Of a stretch of DNA of 64,000 bases, positions 54,015-63,111 are shown one piece after another. A program made the translations under genes and the position numbers. Numbering within the stretch: the stretch's first letter is position 1; every line of letters starts with the position of its first letter. Source of the DNA: Novosphingobium hassiacum (lineage in GTDB: Bacteria > Pseudomonadota > Alphaproteobacteria > Sphingomonadales > Sphingomonadaceae); assembly GCF_014196055.1 (NCBI RefSeq), contig NZ_JACICY010000002.1, positions 1-64,000 on the forward strand, given 5' to 3'. The notes below the pieces were generated by a model. It ran no database searches and was not told where the DNA came from. It saw nothing but the letters and a program-made list of their open reading frames with translations.

Positions 54015-56132
54015 TCAGGGCGTTGGCGCGGGGATGCGCACGGGGGGCGCAGTCGGCTTCGGCGCGGGGCGACCGGTGGCACGGTTGAGGAAGTCGTCAG
54101 GCGCAGCCTGCTGCACTTCGGGCGGCACGCCCTGCGGCGGTGCGTCCGGATCGAACACTTCGGGATTTTCAGCCGGACGTGTGCGCCGCGAGGGATCGAC
54201 GAGGTTGCCCTGCTCATCGACGTAGAAGTAATCGTCGGGGCTGCCGAGCATCGCTTCGTTGTCGGGTTCGAGCTGCCACTGCGGGAGCTTGAGTTCGGTG
54301 TCGAACTTTTCGACAGGGCGCTTGGCGGTGGCGACCTTCATGTAAGCGGCAAAGGCGCGGGCCGGCGCGGTGCCGCCCTGAAGGCCCGGGACCGCCTTGG
54401 CATCGTCGCGGCCCATCCACACGCCGGTCGTGATCCCGCTGGAGAAGCCGAGGAACCAACCGTCCTTGTTCGACGAAGTAGTGCCAGTCTTGCCCGCGAC
54501 GGGTCGGCCGATCTGCGCGGCGCGACCTGTGCCGATGTTGACTGCGGTCTGCATCAGGTCGGTCATCGCGGCGGCGACATAGGGCGGCACGAGCTGCTGC
54601 TGCGCCTCGCCGCGATAGCGGTAGAGCACTTCGCCGTCGGTCGTGGTGACCTTGCGGATGCCGTAGGGCGTGACGGACATGCCCTTGGCCTGGACGGCGG
54701 CAAAGGCCCGGACCATGTCGATCACGCGGACGTCGGACGAGCCGAGGACCATCGAGGGGAGCGTGTTGATCGGCGTGGTAATGCCGAAACGGCGGGCCAT
54801 GTTGGCGACGGTGCCAAAGCCGACTTCATTGCCGAGCTGGGCGGCGACCGTGTTCTTGGAATAGGCAAAGGCGGTGCGCAGGTCGATCTCGCCGGCGTAG
54901 CGCGCGCCGTCGTTGCGCGGGGTCCAGCCATCGATGGTGACGGGTTCATCGACCACGCGGTCGTCGGGGGTGTATCCGCCTTCGAGCGCGGAAAGATAAA
55001 CGAACAGCTTCCACGCCGAGCCGGGCTGGCGCACCGCGTTGACCGCGCGGTTGTAGTTCGAGGTGACGTAGTCGGTGCCGCCGACCATCGCGAGGACCGC
55101 ACCGTCGCGATCCAACGACACCATCGCGCCTTGTGCGCCCTTGGGGGCAAAGCCTGCGATTGCGCTGGTGGCGGCGCGCTGCATGACCGGGTCGAGCGTG
55201 GTCCAGACCTCGATCGGCTGGTCGTTCTCGGGCAGGAACAGGTCGAGCTGGGGCAGCGCCCAATCGGTGAAGTAGCGCGCAGAGTTCTGGCTGGCGCGGT
55301 CCTCGACCATCTTGACCTTCTTGAGATCGACCGCCGCAGCCTCATCCGCCGTCAGGTAGCCGTTCTCCTGCATGGTGGTCAGCACCACGCCTGCGCGACC
55401 AACCGCCGCATCGGCATCGGCGGTGGGCGAATAGCGCGATGGGGCCTTGACGAGGCCTGCAATGATCGCGGCTTCGGGCAGGTTTATATCCTCGCCCGAA
55501 TGGCCGAAGAACTTGCGCGCGGCCGAATCGATTCCGTAGGCGCCGCCGCCGAAGTAGACCTTGTTGAGGTAGAGTTCGAGGACCTGATCCTTCGAGAACT
55601 TCTGTTCGAGCGCCAGAGCGAGCACCCACTCGCGTGCCTTGCGACCGAAGGTCTTGGTGTTGTTGAGGAAGATGTTGCGCGCAAGCTGCTGGGTGATGGT
55701 CGAGCCACCCTGCCGCCAGCTGCCGCTTTCGACACGAACCATGACCGAGCGGACGATGCCGATCGGATCGACGCCCCAATGGCTGCGGAAGCGGCGATCC
55801 TCGACCGAAACCATCGCATCCTTCATCGGCTGCGGGATGCGTTCGTAGGGGATCCACTTGCCGTAGCTGGGGCCGAGCGTCACGATTTCCGAGCCATCGG
55901 ACGCGCGCACGACGATCATCTGGCCGGTCTGGCTGGACTTCAGTTCCTGATACCCGGGCAGCGAGCGCATGGTCACGGCCACGGCCACGCCCAACGCGAT
56001 CATGCCGAGCAGCGCGAAGCCTGCGCCCCAGATCAAGACCCGCCCGGTCCAGCGCCGGAAGGCCGATTGGCGGGGAGGTTGCGGCGAAGACCTGCCGCCC
56101 TCGGGGCGGCGGGGTATGTCCCGTCTGGCCAT
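54015..56132 (-). CDS. Class A penicillin-binding protein (PBP1a type)
   Basis: 705 residues, bifunctional peptidoglycan synthase. Basic cytoplasmic N-terminus, membrane helix (~31-53), then GT51 glycosyltransferase with catalytic E111 (VSVEDRRFRSHWG) and RQGGSTITQQLARN. The transpeptidase has S372-A-W-K375 (QPGSAWKLF), S425-K-N427 (YSKNTVA) and K548-T-G (AGKTGTTSSNKDGWF). The C-terminal ~100 residues are Pro-rich, ending PPVRIPAPTP. It is probably the main PBP1A; target of beta-lactams. Confidence 0.94.
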   Translation of the reverse strand: MARRDIPRRPEGGRSSPQPPRQSAFRRWTGRVLIWGAGFALLGMIALGVAVAVTMRSLPGYQELKSSQTGQMIVVRASDGSEIVTLGPSYGKWIPYERIPQPMKDAMVSVEDRRFRSHWGVDPIGIVRSVMVRVESGSWRQGGSTITQQLARNIFLNNTKTFGRKAREWVLALALEQKFSKDQVLELYLNKVYFGGGAYGIDSAARKFFGHSGEDINLPEAAIIAGLVKAPSRYSPTADADAAVGRAGVVLTTMQENGYLTADEAAAVDLKKVKMVEDRASQNSARYFTDWALPQLDLFLPENDQPIEVWTTLDPVMQRAATSAIAGFAPKGAQGAMVSLDRDGAVLAMVGGTDYVTSNYNRAVNAVRQPGSAWKLFVYLSALEGGYTPDDRVVDEPVTIDGWTPRNDGARYAGEIDLRTAFAYSKNTVAAQLGNEVGFGTVANMARRFGITTPINTLPSMVLGSSDVRVIDMVRAFAAVQAKGMSVTPYGIRKVTTTDGEVLYRYRGEAQQQLVPPYVAAAMTDLMQTAVNIGTGRAAQIGRPVAGKTGTTSSNKDGWFLGFSSGITTGVWMGRDDAKAVPGLQGGTAPARAFAAYMKVATAKRPVEKFDTELKLPQWQLEPDNEAMLGSPDDYFYVDEQGNLVDPSRRTRPAENPEVFDPDAPPQGVPPEVQQAAPDDFLNRATGRPAPKPTAPPVRIPAPTP

Positions 56133-56266
56133 CAGTCTTGTAACGCTTCCCTAAGTCTGGCGCAGTCCGGTTCAGCGCTCTGGTGGCGCGTTACATAGGG
56201 CAATCGCAACGCAGGGTTAACCGCTAATCGTCGTAACCGGCTTACAGGCCGACGGACAGCAAGCGG

Positions 56267-56668
56267 TCAGTCCTCCTTGGGGGTGAAATCGAGCGAGGCG
56301 CTGTTCATGCAGTAGCGCAGCCCGGTCGGGTTGGGACCATCGGGAAAGACATGGCCCAAGTGGCCTTCGCAGCGGGCGCAGCGGACTTCGGTGCGGACCA
56401 TACCGTGCGTGTCGTCCCGCACTTCCTCGACCGCATCGCCTTCGACCGGGGCGTAAAAGCTCGGCCAGCCCGAACCGCTTTCGTATTTGGTGTCCGATGT
56501 GAATAGCGGCGCGCCACAACCAGCGCAGTGATATTCGCCTTCCGCCTTGTTCTTCTCGTAAGCGCCAGTAAACGCGCGTTCGGTCCCGCCCTGACGCAGC
56601 ACCTGGTACTGTTCGGGCGAGAGGCGCTCGCGCCATTCGGCATCGCTGAGGTTGAGCTTGTCGGACAT
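56267..56668 (-). CDS. msrB: Peptide-methionine (R)-S-oxide reductase
   Basis: Repairs methionine-R-sulfoxide in proteins. 133 residues. Zinc is held by two CxxC pairs (CAGCGAP; CARCEGH). The substrate pocket is [11 protein letters not shown], and the catalytic cysteine is in [11 protein letters not shown]. The shorter C-terminus after the active site is normal. No signal peptide, so cytosolic. Confidence 0.96.
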   Translation of the reverse strand: MSDKLNLSDAEWRERLSPEQYQVLRQGGTERAFTGAYEKNKAEGEYHCAGCGAPLFTSDTKYESGSGWPSFYAPVEGDAVEEVRDDTHGMVRTEVRCARCEGHLGHVFPDGPNPTGLRYCMNSASLDFTPKED

Positions 56669-56713
56669 GGGGATCTCCTTTGCCCGCTTATATGGGGGCG
56701 CAGGTTCACAGGC

Positions 56714-57400
56714 TCAATAGTGCGTTTTCTCAGAGGGCTTGGCGAGGTCGTAGCAATGCGCGACGTCGTACTTGTCGATGCCGCCCTTATCGTCGTCGGC
56801 TTCGGCAGCCATGGCGTCGCGCGCCTGAATGACGGTCCGGTCCGCCTCGTCACCGGTCTTCCCCTTGGCGATCAGGGCTTCGCGTTCGCGTGCGGTGAGG
56901 ACCGATGCCAGCGTGCGCACGTCCTGCGCCGCGGGCGTCATGCCTTCGCGCGCATGCAGTTCGTCGGCGGCAAGCGTGAGGATCGCCGCGCACTGGTTGA
57001 GGTCGGGCACGGTCAAGGGCGGGACCGACGCATCGAGACGGTCAAGACAGGGTTTCGCCAGCGAGGCCAATGCGGCCTCGGGATCCTTGGCAGATTGCAG
57101 TGAGGTAACTTCGGCAGCGAGCGCGGTGCGGACGTCTTGCCGGGCAAGACCCGCTTCGGCCATCACACGGGTGCCGGTGTCGGCAAAGAAGCGCTTGCCG
57201 CGCGCTGCGAGTGGCGGCCAGCCGGCCAGAGCATCGCCGCCTGCCTGCTGCGTCGCGACAATCGCGAAAGCGGCGGCGCAGCGCAAGTCGACCCGCCCGG
57301 CGGCCGTCAGTCGTGACAGATCCGCGGGCGGCTGCGGCGTGGCAGCGTGAACGGCTGGAGTGGCCAGAGCCAGGACGAGAAGCGAAACGGGGAAGCGCAT
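56714..57400 (-). CDS. Exported hypothetical protein
   Basis: 228 residues from ATG 57400 with a signal peptide (MRFPVSLLVLALATPAVHAA). The mature part is Ala-rich and helical (RVDLRCAAAFAIVATQQAGG, ADTGTRVMAEAGLARQDVRT, AALASLAKPCLDRLDASVPP, NQCAAILTLAADE) and has four cysteines, perhaps two disulfides. It resembles small periplasmic helical proteins of sphingomonads; no family function known to me. Downstream of the CC_3452-like gene on the same strand but with a terminator between. Confidence 0.72.
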   Translation of the reverse strand: MRFPVSLLVLALATPAVHAATPQPPADLSRLTAAGRVDLRCAAAFAIVATQQAGGDALAGWPPLAARGKRFFADTGTRVMAEAGLARQDVRTALAAEVTSLQSAKDPEAALASLAKPCLDRLDASVPPLTVPDLNQCAAILTLAADELHAREGMTPAAQDVRTLASVLTAREREALIAKGKTGDEADRTVIQARDAMAAEADDDKGGIDKYDVAHCYDLAKPSEKTHY

Positions 57401-57413
57401 GGCCCTGCAATAG

Positions 57414-57453
57414 AGACAAAAAAAGGCCGCGAACAGCGTCTGCGTTCGCGGCC
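57414..57453 (-). terminator. Rho-independent terminator of the CC_3452-like gene
   Basis: On the minus strand GGCCGCGAAC (complement of 57444-57453) pairs with GTTCGCGGCC (complement of 57425-57434), followed by a run of T. It lies 56 bp after the stop at 57510 and just before the start of the 56714-57400 gene. Confidence 0.88.
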
Positions 57454-57509
57454 CCTTCAGGTTGGCGCTTCGGGGCCGGTGGTGGGACCCGAAACGCGCT
57501 GGAGAACTT

Positions 57510-57863
57510 TCAGTCAGCAGCCGCTTCGTTGCAGCGAGCGAGATCCTGTTCGGCAAGATCGCCTGCAGGCGTGGCAAAGCGCGTAACCGGTCCGACCTTC
57601 TGAACGAGACGAGCGCAGACGATGACAGGGCGCGAGGTATCGCGCGGCGCGCTGCACTGCGCGGCCTCGCACTTCCACAGTACACCCTTTTGAATGACCT
57701 TTTGCGAGCCATCCATGGGACGGGTCAGGGTGGCGGAATAGAATGGGCCATTGGCGGCACGCGCGGGCATCGCGGTCGCCGTAAAGGTGGCGGCGGTGCC
57801 AACCAGAGCGAGGATGGCGGGAAAGAGTTGGCGAGCGGCGCTGGACCGGTTGGTAGCAATCAT
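57510..57863 (-). CDS. Exported CC_3452 family protein
   Basis: 117 residues. Signal peptide about residues 1-36 (LFPAILALVGTAATFTATAM with ARA cleavage). Mature part: FYSATLTRPMDGSQKVIQKG, VLWKCEAAQCSAP, SRPVIVCARLVQKVGPVTRF and DLARCNEA. The four-cysteine pattern matches small exported alphaproteobacterial proteins of the CC_3452 type; function unknown. Divergent from the HxlR regulator gene. Confidence 0.78.
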   Translation of the reverse strand: MIATNRSSAARQLFPAILALVGTAATFTATAMPARAANGPFYSATLTRPMDGSQKVIQKGVLWKCEAAQCSAPRDTSRPVIVCARLVQKVGPVTRFATPAGDLAEQDLARCNEAAAD

Positions 57864-57983
57864 GATTATTCCCCTGACGTTACCCCCTTTGCGGGGCGTT
57901 TTCGTGTTCGAGCGGAAATTGCGGGGCGTTTGGAGAGGATGCGATTTCCGTTGCGAATCACTACCTATCGTATTAGGTTGCAG

Positions 57984-57991
57984 GTTGCAAC
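57984..57991. promoter_or_regulatory. GTTGCAAC palindrome upstream of the HxlR gene
   Basis: An exact 8-bp palindrome, preceded by a direct repeat of GGTTGCA, 25 bp before the HxlR start. The CC_3452 gene diverges from the other side. It could be an autoregulatory HxlR operator; this is inference from position only. Confidence 0.3.
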
Positions 57992-58015
57992 TAGAAACTT
58001 AATTTTGCTTCTCGG

Positions 58016-58531
58016 ATGGGATATGACAGCACCAACATGGCAAAACTTTGCGAACCCTTGAACGAGATCGCCCTGTGCGGTCTGCCCCTCGCGCTCGAGG
58101 CAATGGGAGAGCGATGGTCATTCATGATCCTGCGCGCGGCATTCAACGGGGTTCGCCATTTCGAAGACTTCCTTGAAGCGCTCGGCATCGCGCGCAACAT
58201 CCTGTCCAACCGGCTGTCGCGGCTGGTCGAGGTCGGCATTCTCAAGCGCGAGCATTGCGCAGACGACCGCCGCCGGATCGAATACCGCCTCACGCCCAAA
58301 GGACTCGATCTGCTGCCCGCGATGCTGGCATTGCGCCAGTGGGGCGAAAAATGGCAGCTGGGCGTGCCATCGAATCCGATCCTGTGCGATGCCCGCGATG
58401 GCCTTCCGATCGCGCCGATCGGCATCCGCGCCCAGGACGGACGCTATCTTGCGCCCGATGCGCTGATCTGGCGCGAGCGTGTGGAGCTTGAGGCTGAAGA
58501 GAACGCCGGGAAACTTCGCGAGGTTCGCTAA
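58016..58531 (+). CDS. HxlR family transcriptional regulator
   Basis: 171 residues with the winged helix-turn-helix: CGLPLALEAMGERWSFMILR, GVRHFEDFLEALGIARNIL, NRLSRLVEVGILKREHC and IEYRLTPKGLDLLPAMLALR. The C-terminal half (GAPSN-type ligand region) is longer than the minimal ~110-residue HxlR. N-terminal Cys in MAKLCEPLNE may sense thiols or carbonyls as in YodB/HypR relatives. Start is either ATG 58016 or ATG 58037; neither has a strong ribosome-binding site. Confidence 0.85.
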   Translation: MGYDSTNMAKLCEPLNEIALCGLPLALEAMGERWSFMILRAAFNGVRHFEDFLEALGIARNILSNRLSRLVEVGILKREHCADDRRRIEYRLTPKGLDLLPAMLALRQWGEKWQLGVPSNPILCDARDGLPIAPIGIRAQDGRYLAPDALIWRERVELEAEENAGKLREVR

Positions 58532-58535
58532 AAGC

Positions 58536-58571
58536 AAGGCGTTTCGCGCAGAGTAAGCAGAGAGCGCGGAG
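58536..58571 (+). repeat. 36-nt CGCGCAGAG repeat unit
   Basis: It matches the minus-strand copy at 41651-41686 at 33 of 36 positions (AAGGCGTTTCGCGCAGAG, then AAGCAGAG and CGC-GAG). It begins 4 bp after the HxlR stop. Confidence 0.75.
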
Positions 58572-58613
58572 GGGATGTGCAAGGCCGTCAGGCCATGTGG
58601 TCCCGTCAGCAAC

Positions 58614-58653
58614 AGGCGCAAAAAAAGGGGTCGCCGGTTTCGCTGGCGACCCC
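58614..58653 (-). terminator. Rho-independent terminator of the urcA gene
   Basis: On the minus strand GGGGTCGCC (complement of 58645-58653) pairs with GGCGACCCC (complement of 58627-58635), followed by a T-run. It is 55 bp after the stop at 58709 and could also serve the HxlR transcript from the other side. Confidence 0.87.
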
Positions 58654-58708
58654 TCGAGGTTGGCCGGACGGGGGACTGGTTCCATCCGTCAGGCAAGTGG
58701 CAGGCGAC

Positions 58709-59005
58709 TTACTTGGCGGCAAACGCGGTTGGGCGGATGTCGGCCTTGGCGCGGCGGGCGTCAGCATAGGACTTGGCAAAGCACTGGCGCGCCAGCTCCA
58801 ATTCGGCCGAGGACGCGTCCTTACGGGTCATCCCGCAGACGTCCTTGGCAGCACCCTTGAGCCGCGCATCGAGTTGAGCCTTGCCGCTGGCAGTCGAAAG
58901 GTCGAGGTCGGCGTAGCCGACGCTGCGGGTCTCTGCGAAAGCAGGCTGGCTGGCCGAAAGAGCGAGGCCGACGAGGCTGGCGGCGATGACAGAAGTGCGG
59001 ATCAT
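58709..59005 (-). CDS. UrcA family exported protein
   Basis: 98 residues. Signal peptide MIRTSVIAASLVGLALSASQ with AFA cleavage. The mature chain has the UrcA pattern VGYADLDLSTASGKAQLDAR, LKGAAKDVCGM and LARQCFAKSYADARRA, with two cysteines likely in a disulfide. UrcA proteins are found widely in sphingomonads and relatives; function unknown. Monocistronic with its own terminator. Confidence 0.88.
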   Translation of the reverse strand: MIRTSVIAASLVGLALSASQPAFAETRSVGYADLDLSTASGKAQLDARLKGAAKDVCGMTRKDASSAELELARQCFAKSYADARRAKADIRPTAFAAK

Positions 59006-59274
59006 GAGCGTATTCCTTGCAATATTGCCGGAATTCGATCCGGCCGGGGGGCTGACTGCGGTGACCTTCGAGCCGCTGGGCCGGGGGTGGGTCTGGTGGG
59101 CTGGTTGGCCACCGCATGCATTTTCCCTAGGGTAGCCCGATGGTTAAAGCGCGCGGGGCTCGACCAGCTTTCCGTAGCGTCCGACGAGCGCCAAGCGTCG
59201 CCGACGAACCGCATTCGCAGGTCTACGAACTGCAAGTGTGACAATTCGTCAGCGAAGCCATATCGTGTTGCGAG

Positions 59275-59541
59275 ATGGCGATTCTGATCACGTTCCTGCT
59301 GGGTGTCGGCAATTTCACCTTGCACCGCGCTGTCCGCGAAAGCGGTCACCCGCTGCTCGACCGCATGCCGTGGTTCGTCAATGCGCGTGGCGGACGCCTG
59401 ACGTTGGGCATCGAGTTCCTGCTTTTGCTGGCCGCGCTGCTGTTTGCCGCAGAAAACAATGTCGGCGGGCCAATCGCTTACGTGATCTACTCGGTGCTCA
59501 ACAGCTTCTCGGCGTGGCTGATCCTTACCAACAAGGTCTGA
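59275..59541 (+). CDS. Small hydrophobic membrane protein
   Basis: 88 residues, two or three membrane segments (AILITFLLGVGNFTLHRAV; LGIEFLLLLAALLFA; IAYVIYSVLNSFSAWLIL). A conserved-looking loop, GHPLLDRMPWFVNARGGRLT, separates the first two. No family recognised. The next gene on the same strand starts 52 bp later. Hydrophobic patterning and a clean start support it being real. Confidence 0.65.
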   Translation: MAILITFLLGVGNFTLHRAVRESGHPLLDRMPWFVNARGGRLTLGIEFLLLLAALLFAAENNVGGPIAYVIYSVLNSFSAWLILTNKV

Positions 59542-59593
59542 AGGGCAGTCTTCGGGCCGGAACAACTGGCACGTCTGCCGGTTTCTCGGAACA

Positions 59594-60445
59594 ATGGAAC
59601 TTTCCCCTCTCTGGCTGGTCACCAACACGGCAAGCGGTAGCAATACCGAAGCCGCGGTGGACGAACTTGCCGCTTCGCTGCGTGCCGCCGGTTGCGGCGC
59701 GGACCGCACCATCTGTTTCCCCGACGAGGATCTGCCTAGCCCGGCGGAGCTCGACGCGGCGGGCGTGAAGACGCTGGCAGTGTTCACCGGTGACGGCACG
59801 ATCAATGCCGCCGCGACGCGGCTGGAAGGCTGGGGTGGCGCAATCCTCGTGCTGCCGGGGGGCACGCAGAACCTGCTTGCCAAGGCGCTGCATGGTGACG
59901 TGCCTGCCGAAGCGATCACGGGGAGTCTGGCGTCTGGGAGCTTCCGCCGCATCCGCCGGCATGCCGTCCGTACGTCGCAAGGCACCGGGCTGATAGAAGT
60001 GCTGGCAGGCCCCGGGGCGATGTGGGCCGACGTTCGTGAGGGTCTGCGCGATTTCGACATCGGCGCGATTGCCGAGACATTTGGCAATGCCCTGCGCGAA
60101 ACGCGTGAGGGGCCGGGCGTGCGCCTGGTCGATCCCGCTGCAGGCAAGCCCGACGGCTATCGCGCGATCCGCCTGGCGCCCGATGGCGACAGGATGGAAG
60201 CTGACGGCTACGATTCCGAAGACTTTTCGGACATGGCGGCGCAAGGCTTCGCCATTCTCGTGAAACGCGATTTCCGCCAGGGACCGCATGACGAACTCGG
60301 CCATTTCGATAAAGTTACCGTCAGCAGCAGCGGTCCGATCGCGTTGATGATCGATGGCGAGCGGCGTGAAGGCGGCGAGGACGAGCAGCTTGTCTGCGAC
60401 GAATTTGCCGTGGACTTCATCGCGACCGCGCCCGGCAGGGATTGA
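59594..60445 (+). CDS. Diacylglycerol/sphingosine kinase-like protein
   Basis: 283 residues of the DAGK catalytic superfamily. The nucleotide loop is VFTGDGTINAAATRL (GDGT), and the phosphate loop LPGGTQNLLAKALHG replaces the usual GGGTGN-x-A-R-x-L. The C-terminal beta domain has LMIDGERREGGE. In a sphingomonad, a lipid or sphingoid-base kinase is a reasonable guess, but substrate is not evident. It overlaps an alternative TTG start of the next gene, suggesting co-expression. Confidence 0.82.
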   Translation: MELSPLWLVTNTASGSNTEAAVDELAASLRAAGCGADRTICFPDEDLPSPAELDAAGVKTLAVFTGDGTINAAATRLEGWGGAILVLPGGTQNLLAKALHGDVPAEAITGSLASGSFRRIRRHAVRTSQGTGLIEVLAGPGAMWADVREGLRDFDIGAIAETFGNALRETREGPGVRLVDPAAGKPDGYRAIRLAPDGDRMEADGYDSEDFSDMAAQGFAILVKRDFRQGPHDELGHFDKVTVSSSGPIALMIDGERREGGEDEQLVCDEFAVDFIATAPGRD

Positions 60446-60480
60446 CCGCCCTCGCCCGAGCGGCGATCAACAGCCCTCAG

Positions 60481-61341
60481 ATGAACCGCACCATGACCCG
60501 CCTGTTCCACATCAGCGACATTCACTTCGGACTGGAGGATCGGCGCGCGCTCGACTGGGTGGCGCAATGCATCGCGCGCGAAAAACCCGATGCGGTTTCG
60601 ATCACCGGCGACCTGACGATGCGAGCGCGCCATCGCGAATTTACCGCTGCCTGCCAGTGGATCATGGCGCTGGACGTGCCGGTGACGGTCGAGGTGGGCA
60701 ATCATGACCTGCCGTACTTCAACCTGATCGAGCGCTTCATCGATCCCTATCGCCGGTTCCGCGCGATCGAGAAGCTGCTGGAACGCGAACTTACCCTGCC
60801 CGGCATTGCGATCGTCCCACTCAAGACCACGGCGCGTGCGCAATGGCGGATGAACTGGTCTAAGGGCGTCGTCGGGGCTGTATCGCTGCGGCAGACGCTG
60901 GCGGCGATCGACGCACTCCCCGCAGGCGTTCGCGCGGTGGTTGCCTGTCATCATCCGCTGGTCGAGGCAGGTACGCGCGGCAAGGCGCTGACCCGGGGCG
61001 GTGAGCGTGCGCTGGCCGAGCTTGCCGCGCGCAACGTGCAGGCGGTCCTTTCTGGCCATGTGCATGACCCGTTCGATCTCATCCATCCCACGCCCAACGG
61101 TCCGGTGCGGATGATCGGCGCTGGCACGCTGTCACAGCGGGTGCGTTCGACGCCGCCGAGCTTCAACGAACTGACGCTGGTCGATGGCGAGATCAACGTG
61201 CGCGTGCGCAATCTGGAGAGCGTGTCGACGCGCGACATGCAGATCGACGATGTCCCCGAGAATGCGCTGCCCCCACGCACCGAGGGCGAGCCTGTCGCAC
61301 CGGTGGCGGCTGTCCCGGCGATCGACCCGCCGGTGCACTGA
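60481..61341 (+). CDS. Calcineurin-like metallophosphoesterase
   Basis: 286 residues. Metal-ligand motifs in order: FHISDIHFG (D-x-H), ITGDLTMRARHREF (GD), VEVGNHDLPY (GNHD), ACHHPL and SGHVHDPFD (GHxH), the complete set for a bimetal site. It may act on cyclic nucleotides or lipid phosphates (close to YpsE/cpdA-type enzymes). Start could be ATG 60481, ATG 60493 or the upstream TTG 60442 that overlaps the kinase-like gene. Ends in an Ala/Pro/Val-rich tail. Confidence 0.85.
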   Translation: MNRTMTRLFHISDIHFGLEDRRALDWVAQCIAREKPDAVSITGDLTMRARHREFTAACQWIMALDVPVTVEVGNHDLPYFNLIERFIDPYRRFRAIEKLLERELTLPGIAIVPLKTTARAQWRMNWSKGVVGAVSLRQTLAAIDALPAGVRAVVACHHPLVEAGTRGKALTRGGERALAELAARNVQAVLSGHVHDPFDLIHPTPNGPVRMIGAGTLSQRVRSTPPSFNELTLVDGEINVRVRNLESVSTRDMQIDDVPENALPPRTEGEPVAPVAAVPAIDPPVH

Positions 61342-61345
61342 TTTA

Positions 61346-62197
61346 TCAGACGGGCATGTTGTCTATCAGCCGCGCGTTGCCGATGCGCGCGGCAACGAGC
61401 AAGCGTGCGGGTTGGCCGGAGAAGGTGGTGATCGTTTCGAGCGTGTCAGCTTCGCGCACGTCGGCGTAATCGACTGACACGAATCCTGCAGCGAGGATCT
61501 GTGCGTTGAGGCGCGCGAGCGTGTCGCCGATGTCGGCGCCCGCGTTGATCGCGGCGATGGCGTGGAGCATGGCTGCGGACAGGCCAGCCGCGCTGTCGCG
61601 TTCGGCATCGGTCAGGTACTGGTTGCGGCTGCTCATGGCGAGGCCGCTGGGTTCGCGAACGGTGGGAATGCCGATGATCGCGTTGGCGTGAGGCTGGGTG
61701 AGGTCGAGGTCGCGCGCCATGCGGCGGATGATCGCGAGCTGCTGCCAGTCCTTCTCGCCGAACAGCGCGATGTCGGGGCGGACCTGGTTGAACAGCTTGC
61801 ACACGACCGTGGCAACGCCGTCGAAGTGGCCGGGGCGAGCGGCACCGCAGGCAACCTCGCTGACGCCGCTGACCGAGATGTTGGTGGCGTAGCCTTGCGG
61901 GTACATCTGATCGACGGTGGGCGCCCAGAGCAGGGCCACGCCTTCGGCTTCGAGCAGCGCGGCATCGGTGGCGAGGCGGCGGGGATAGGCGTCGAGATCC
62001 TCGTTGGGGCCGAACTGGCGCGGGTTGACGAAAATCGAGGCGATGACGTGGTCGGCGCGGGCGCGCGCCTCGCGGACCAGCGCCAAGTGGCCCTCGTGGA
62101 GCGCGCCCATGGTTGGCACCAGGGCAACTGTTTTTCCCCCGATTTTAAGCGCATCGACCGCTTTGCGCAGGTCATCGAGTCGATTGATGGTTTGCAC
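61346..62197 (-). CDS. panC: Pantothenate synthetase
   Basis: Joins pantoate and beta-alanine with ATP. GTG 62197 (VQTINRLDDLRKAV) gives 283 residues, the usual length, with GGAG 11 nt upstream; GTG 62209 is an alternative. Signatures: PTMGALHEGHLALVREA (HIGH motif), SIFVNPRQFGPNEDLDAYPR, FGEKDWQQLAIIRRM and the KMSKS-like AMSSRNQYL. Divergent from mipZ (98-bp gap). Confidence 0.95.
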   Translation of the reverse strand: MQTINRLDDLRKAVDALKIGGKTVALVPTMGALHEGHLALVREARARADHVIASIFVNPRQFGPNEDLDAYPRRLATDAALLEAEGVALLWAPTVDQMYPQGYATNISVSGVSEVACGAARPGHFDGVATVVCKLFNQVRPDIALFGEKDWQQLAIIRRMARDLDLTQPHANAIIGIPTVREPSGLAMSSRNQYLTDAERDSAAGLSAAMLHAIAAINAGADIGDTLARLNAQILAAGFVSVDYADVREADTLETITTFSGQPARLLVAARIGNARLIDNMPV

Positions 62198-62295
62198 GTT
62201 GGCGGCCACTCCACTAAGTCCGAAGGCAACGGCGATACGGGGCGCGAGGCCCTGTCGCAAGCCCGACCGGACAGCCACAGCAGAGAGTATCGCCC

Positions 62296-63111
62296 TTGTC
62301 GAACGGCCCACATCGCATCGTCTTCGCCAACGAAAAGGGCGGCACCGGCAAGTCGACGACAGCGGTGCACGTCGCTGTGGCACTGGCCTATCAGGGTGCG
62401 CGGGTGGCCGCGATCGACCTCGATTCCCGCCAGCGCACGATGCACCGCTATCTGGAAAACCGCGCGGAAACGATGCGGCGACGCAGCATTGCGCTGCCGA
62501 CCGCGACGTTCGAGGTGTTTGGCGGCGATGACGCGGGCGAGCTCGACGCGCTGACCGAGAAGTTGGGACAGGAGCATGATTTTCTGGTGTTCGACACGCC
62601 GGGGCGCGACGATCCGCTTGCGCGGCATGTCGCGACGCGCGCCGATACGCTGGTGACGCCGCTCAACGACAGCTTCGTCGATTTCGACCTGATCGGTCAG
62701 GTGGACGCCGAGACGTTCAAGGTGCGCCGCCTGTCATTCTATGCCGAGCTGATCTGGGAAGCGCGCAAGAAGCGGGCGATGGCGACGATCAAGGATGCGC
62801 GCCGCGAGATGGACTGGGTCGTGGTGCGCAACCGCACCGGCTATACCGAGGCGCGCAACCAGAAGCGTATCGACCAGGCCCTGACCGAGCTGTCCAAACG
62901 CGTCGGCTTCCGCGTGGCCAGCGGGCTGTCGGAGCGTGTGATCTATCGCGAACTGTTTCCGAGCGGGCTGACGCTGCTCGACAAAGGGCAACTGGGTGAA
63001 CTGGGCACGAGCCATCTGGTCGCGCGGCAGGAGTTGCGCACGCTGGTGTCGGGGCTGAACCTGCCGGTCCCGGCCAAGCCCGCGCCCGCAGCGCTCGAGA
63101 GCGCTGCCTGA
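62296..63111 (+). CDS. mipZ: MipZ-like division-plane ATPase
   Basis: 271-residue ParA/MinD-type P-loop ATPase. In Caulobacter MipZ forms gradients from the ParB pole and blocks FtsZ. Deviant Walker A is FANEKGGTGKSTTAVHVAVA, followed by AAIDLDSRQRTMHRYLENR, the Walker B-like FLVFDTPGRDDPLAR, and the family-typical DWVVVRNRTGYTEARNQKRI. It starts at TTG 62296. The stop overlaps the J-domain gene start by one base (TGATG), so the two are probably co-translated. Confidence 0.92.
   Translation: MSNGPHRIVFANEKGGTGKSTTAVHVAVALAYQGARVAAIDLDSRQRTMHRYLENRAETMRRRSIALPTATFEVFGGDDAGELDALTEKLGQEHDFLVFDTPGRDDPLARHVATRADTLVTPLNDSFVDFDLIGQVDAETFKVRRLSFYAELIWEARKKRAMATIKDARREMDWVVVRNRTGYTEARNQKRIDQALTELSKRVGFRVASGLSERVIYRELFPSGLTLLDKGQLGELGTSHLVARQELRTLVSGLNLPVPAKPAPAALESAA

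Noticed and set aside
53832..56198. Long plus-strand open frame (~790 codons) opposite the PBP1a gene
   Set aside because: Antisense shadow; the minus-strand gene has all glycosyltransferase and transpeptidase motifs.
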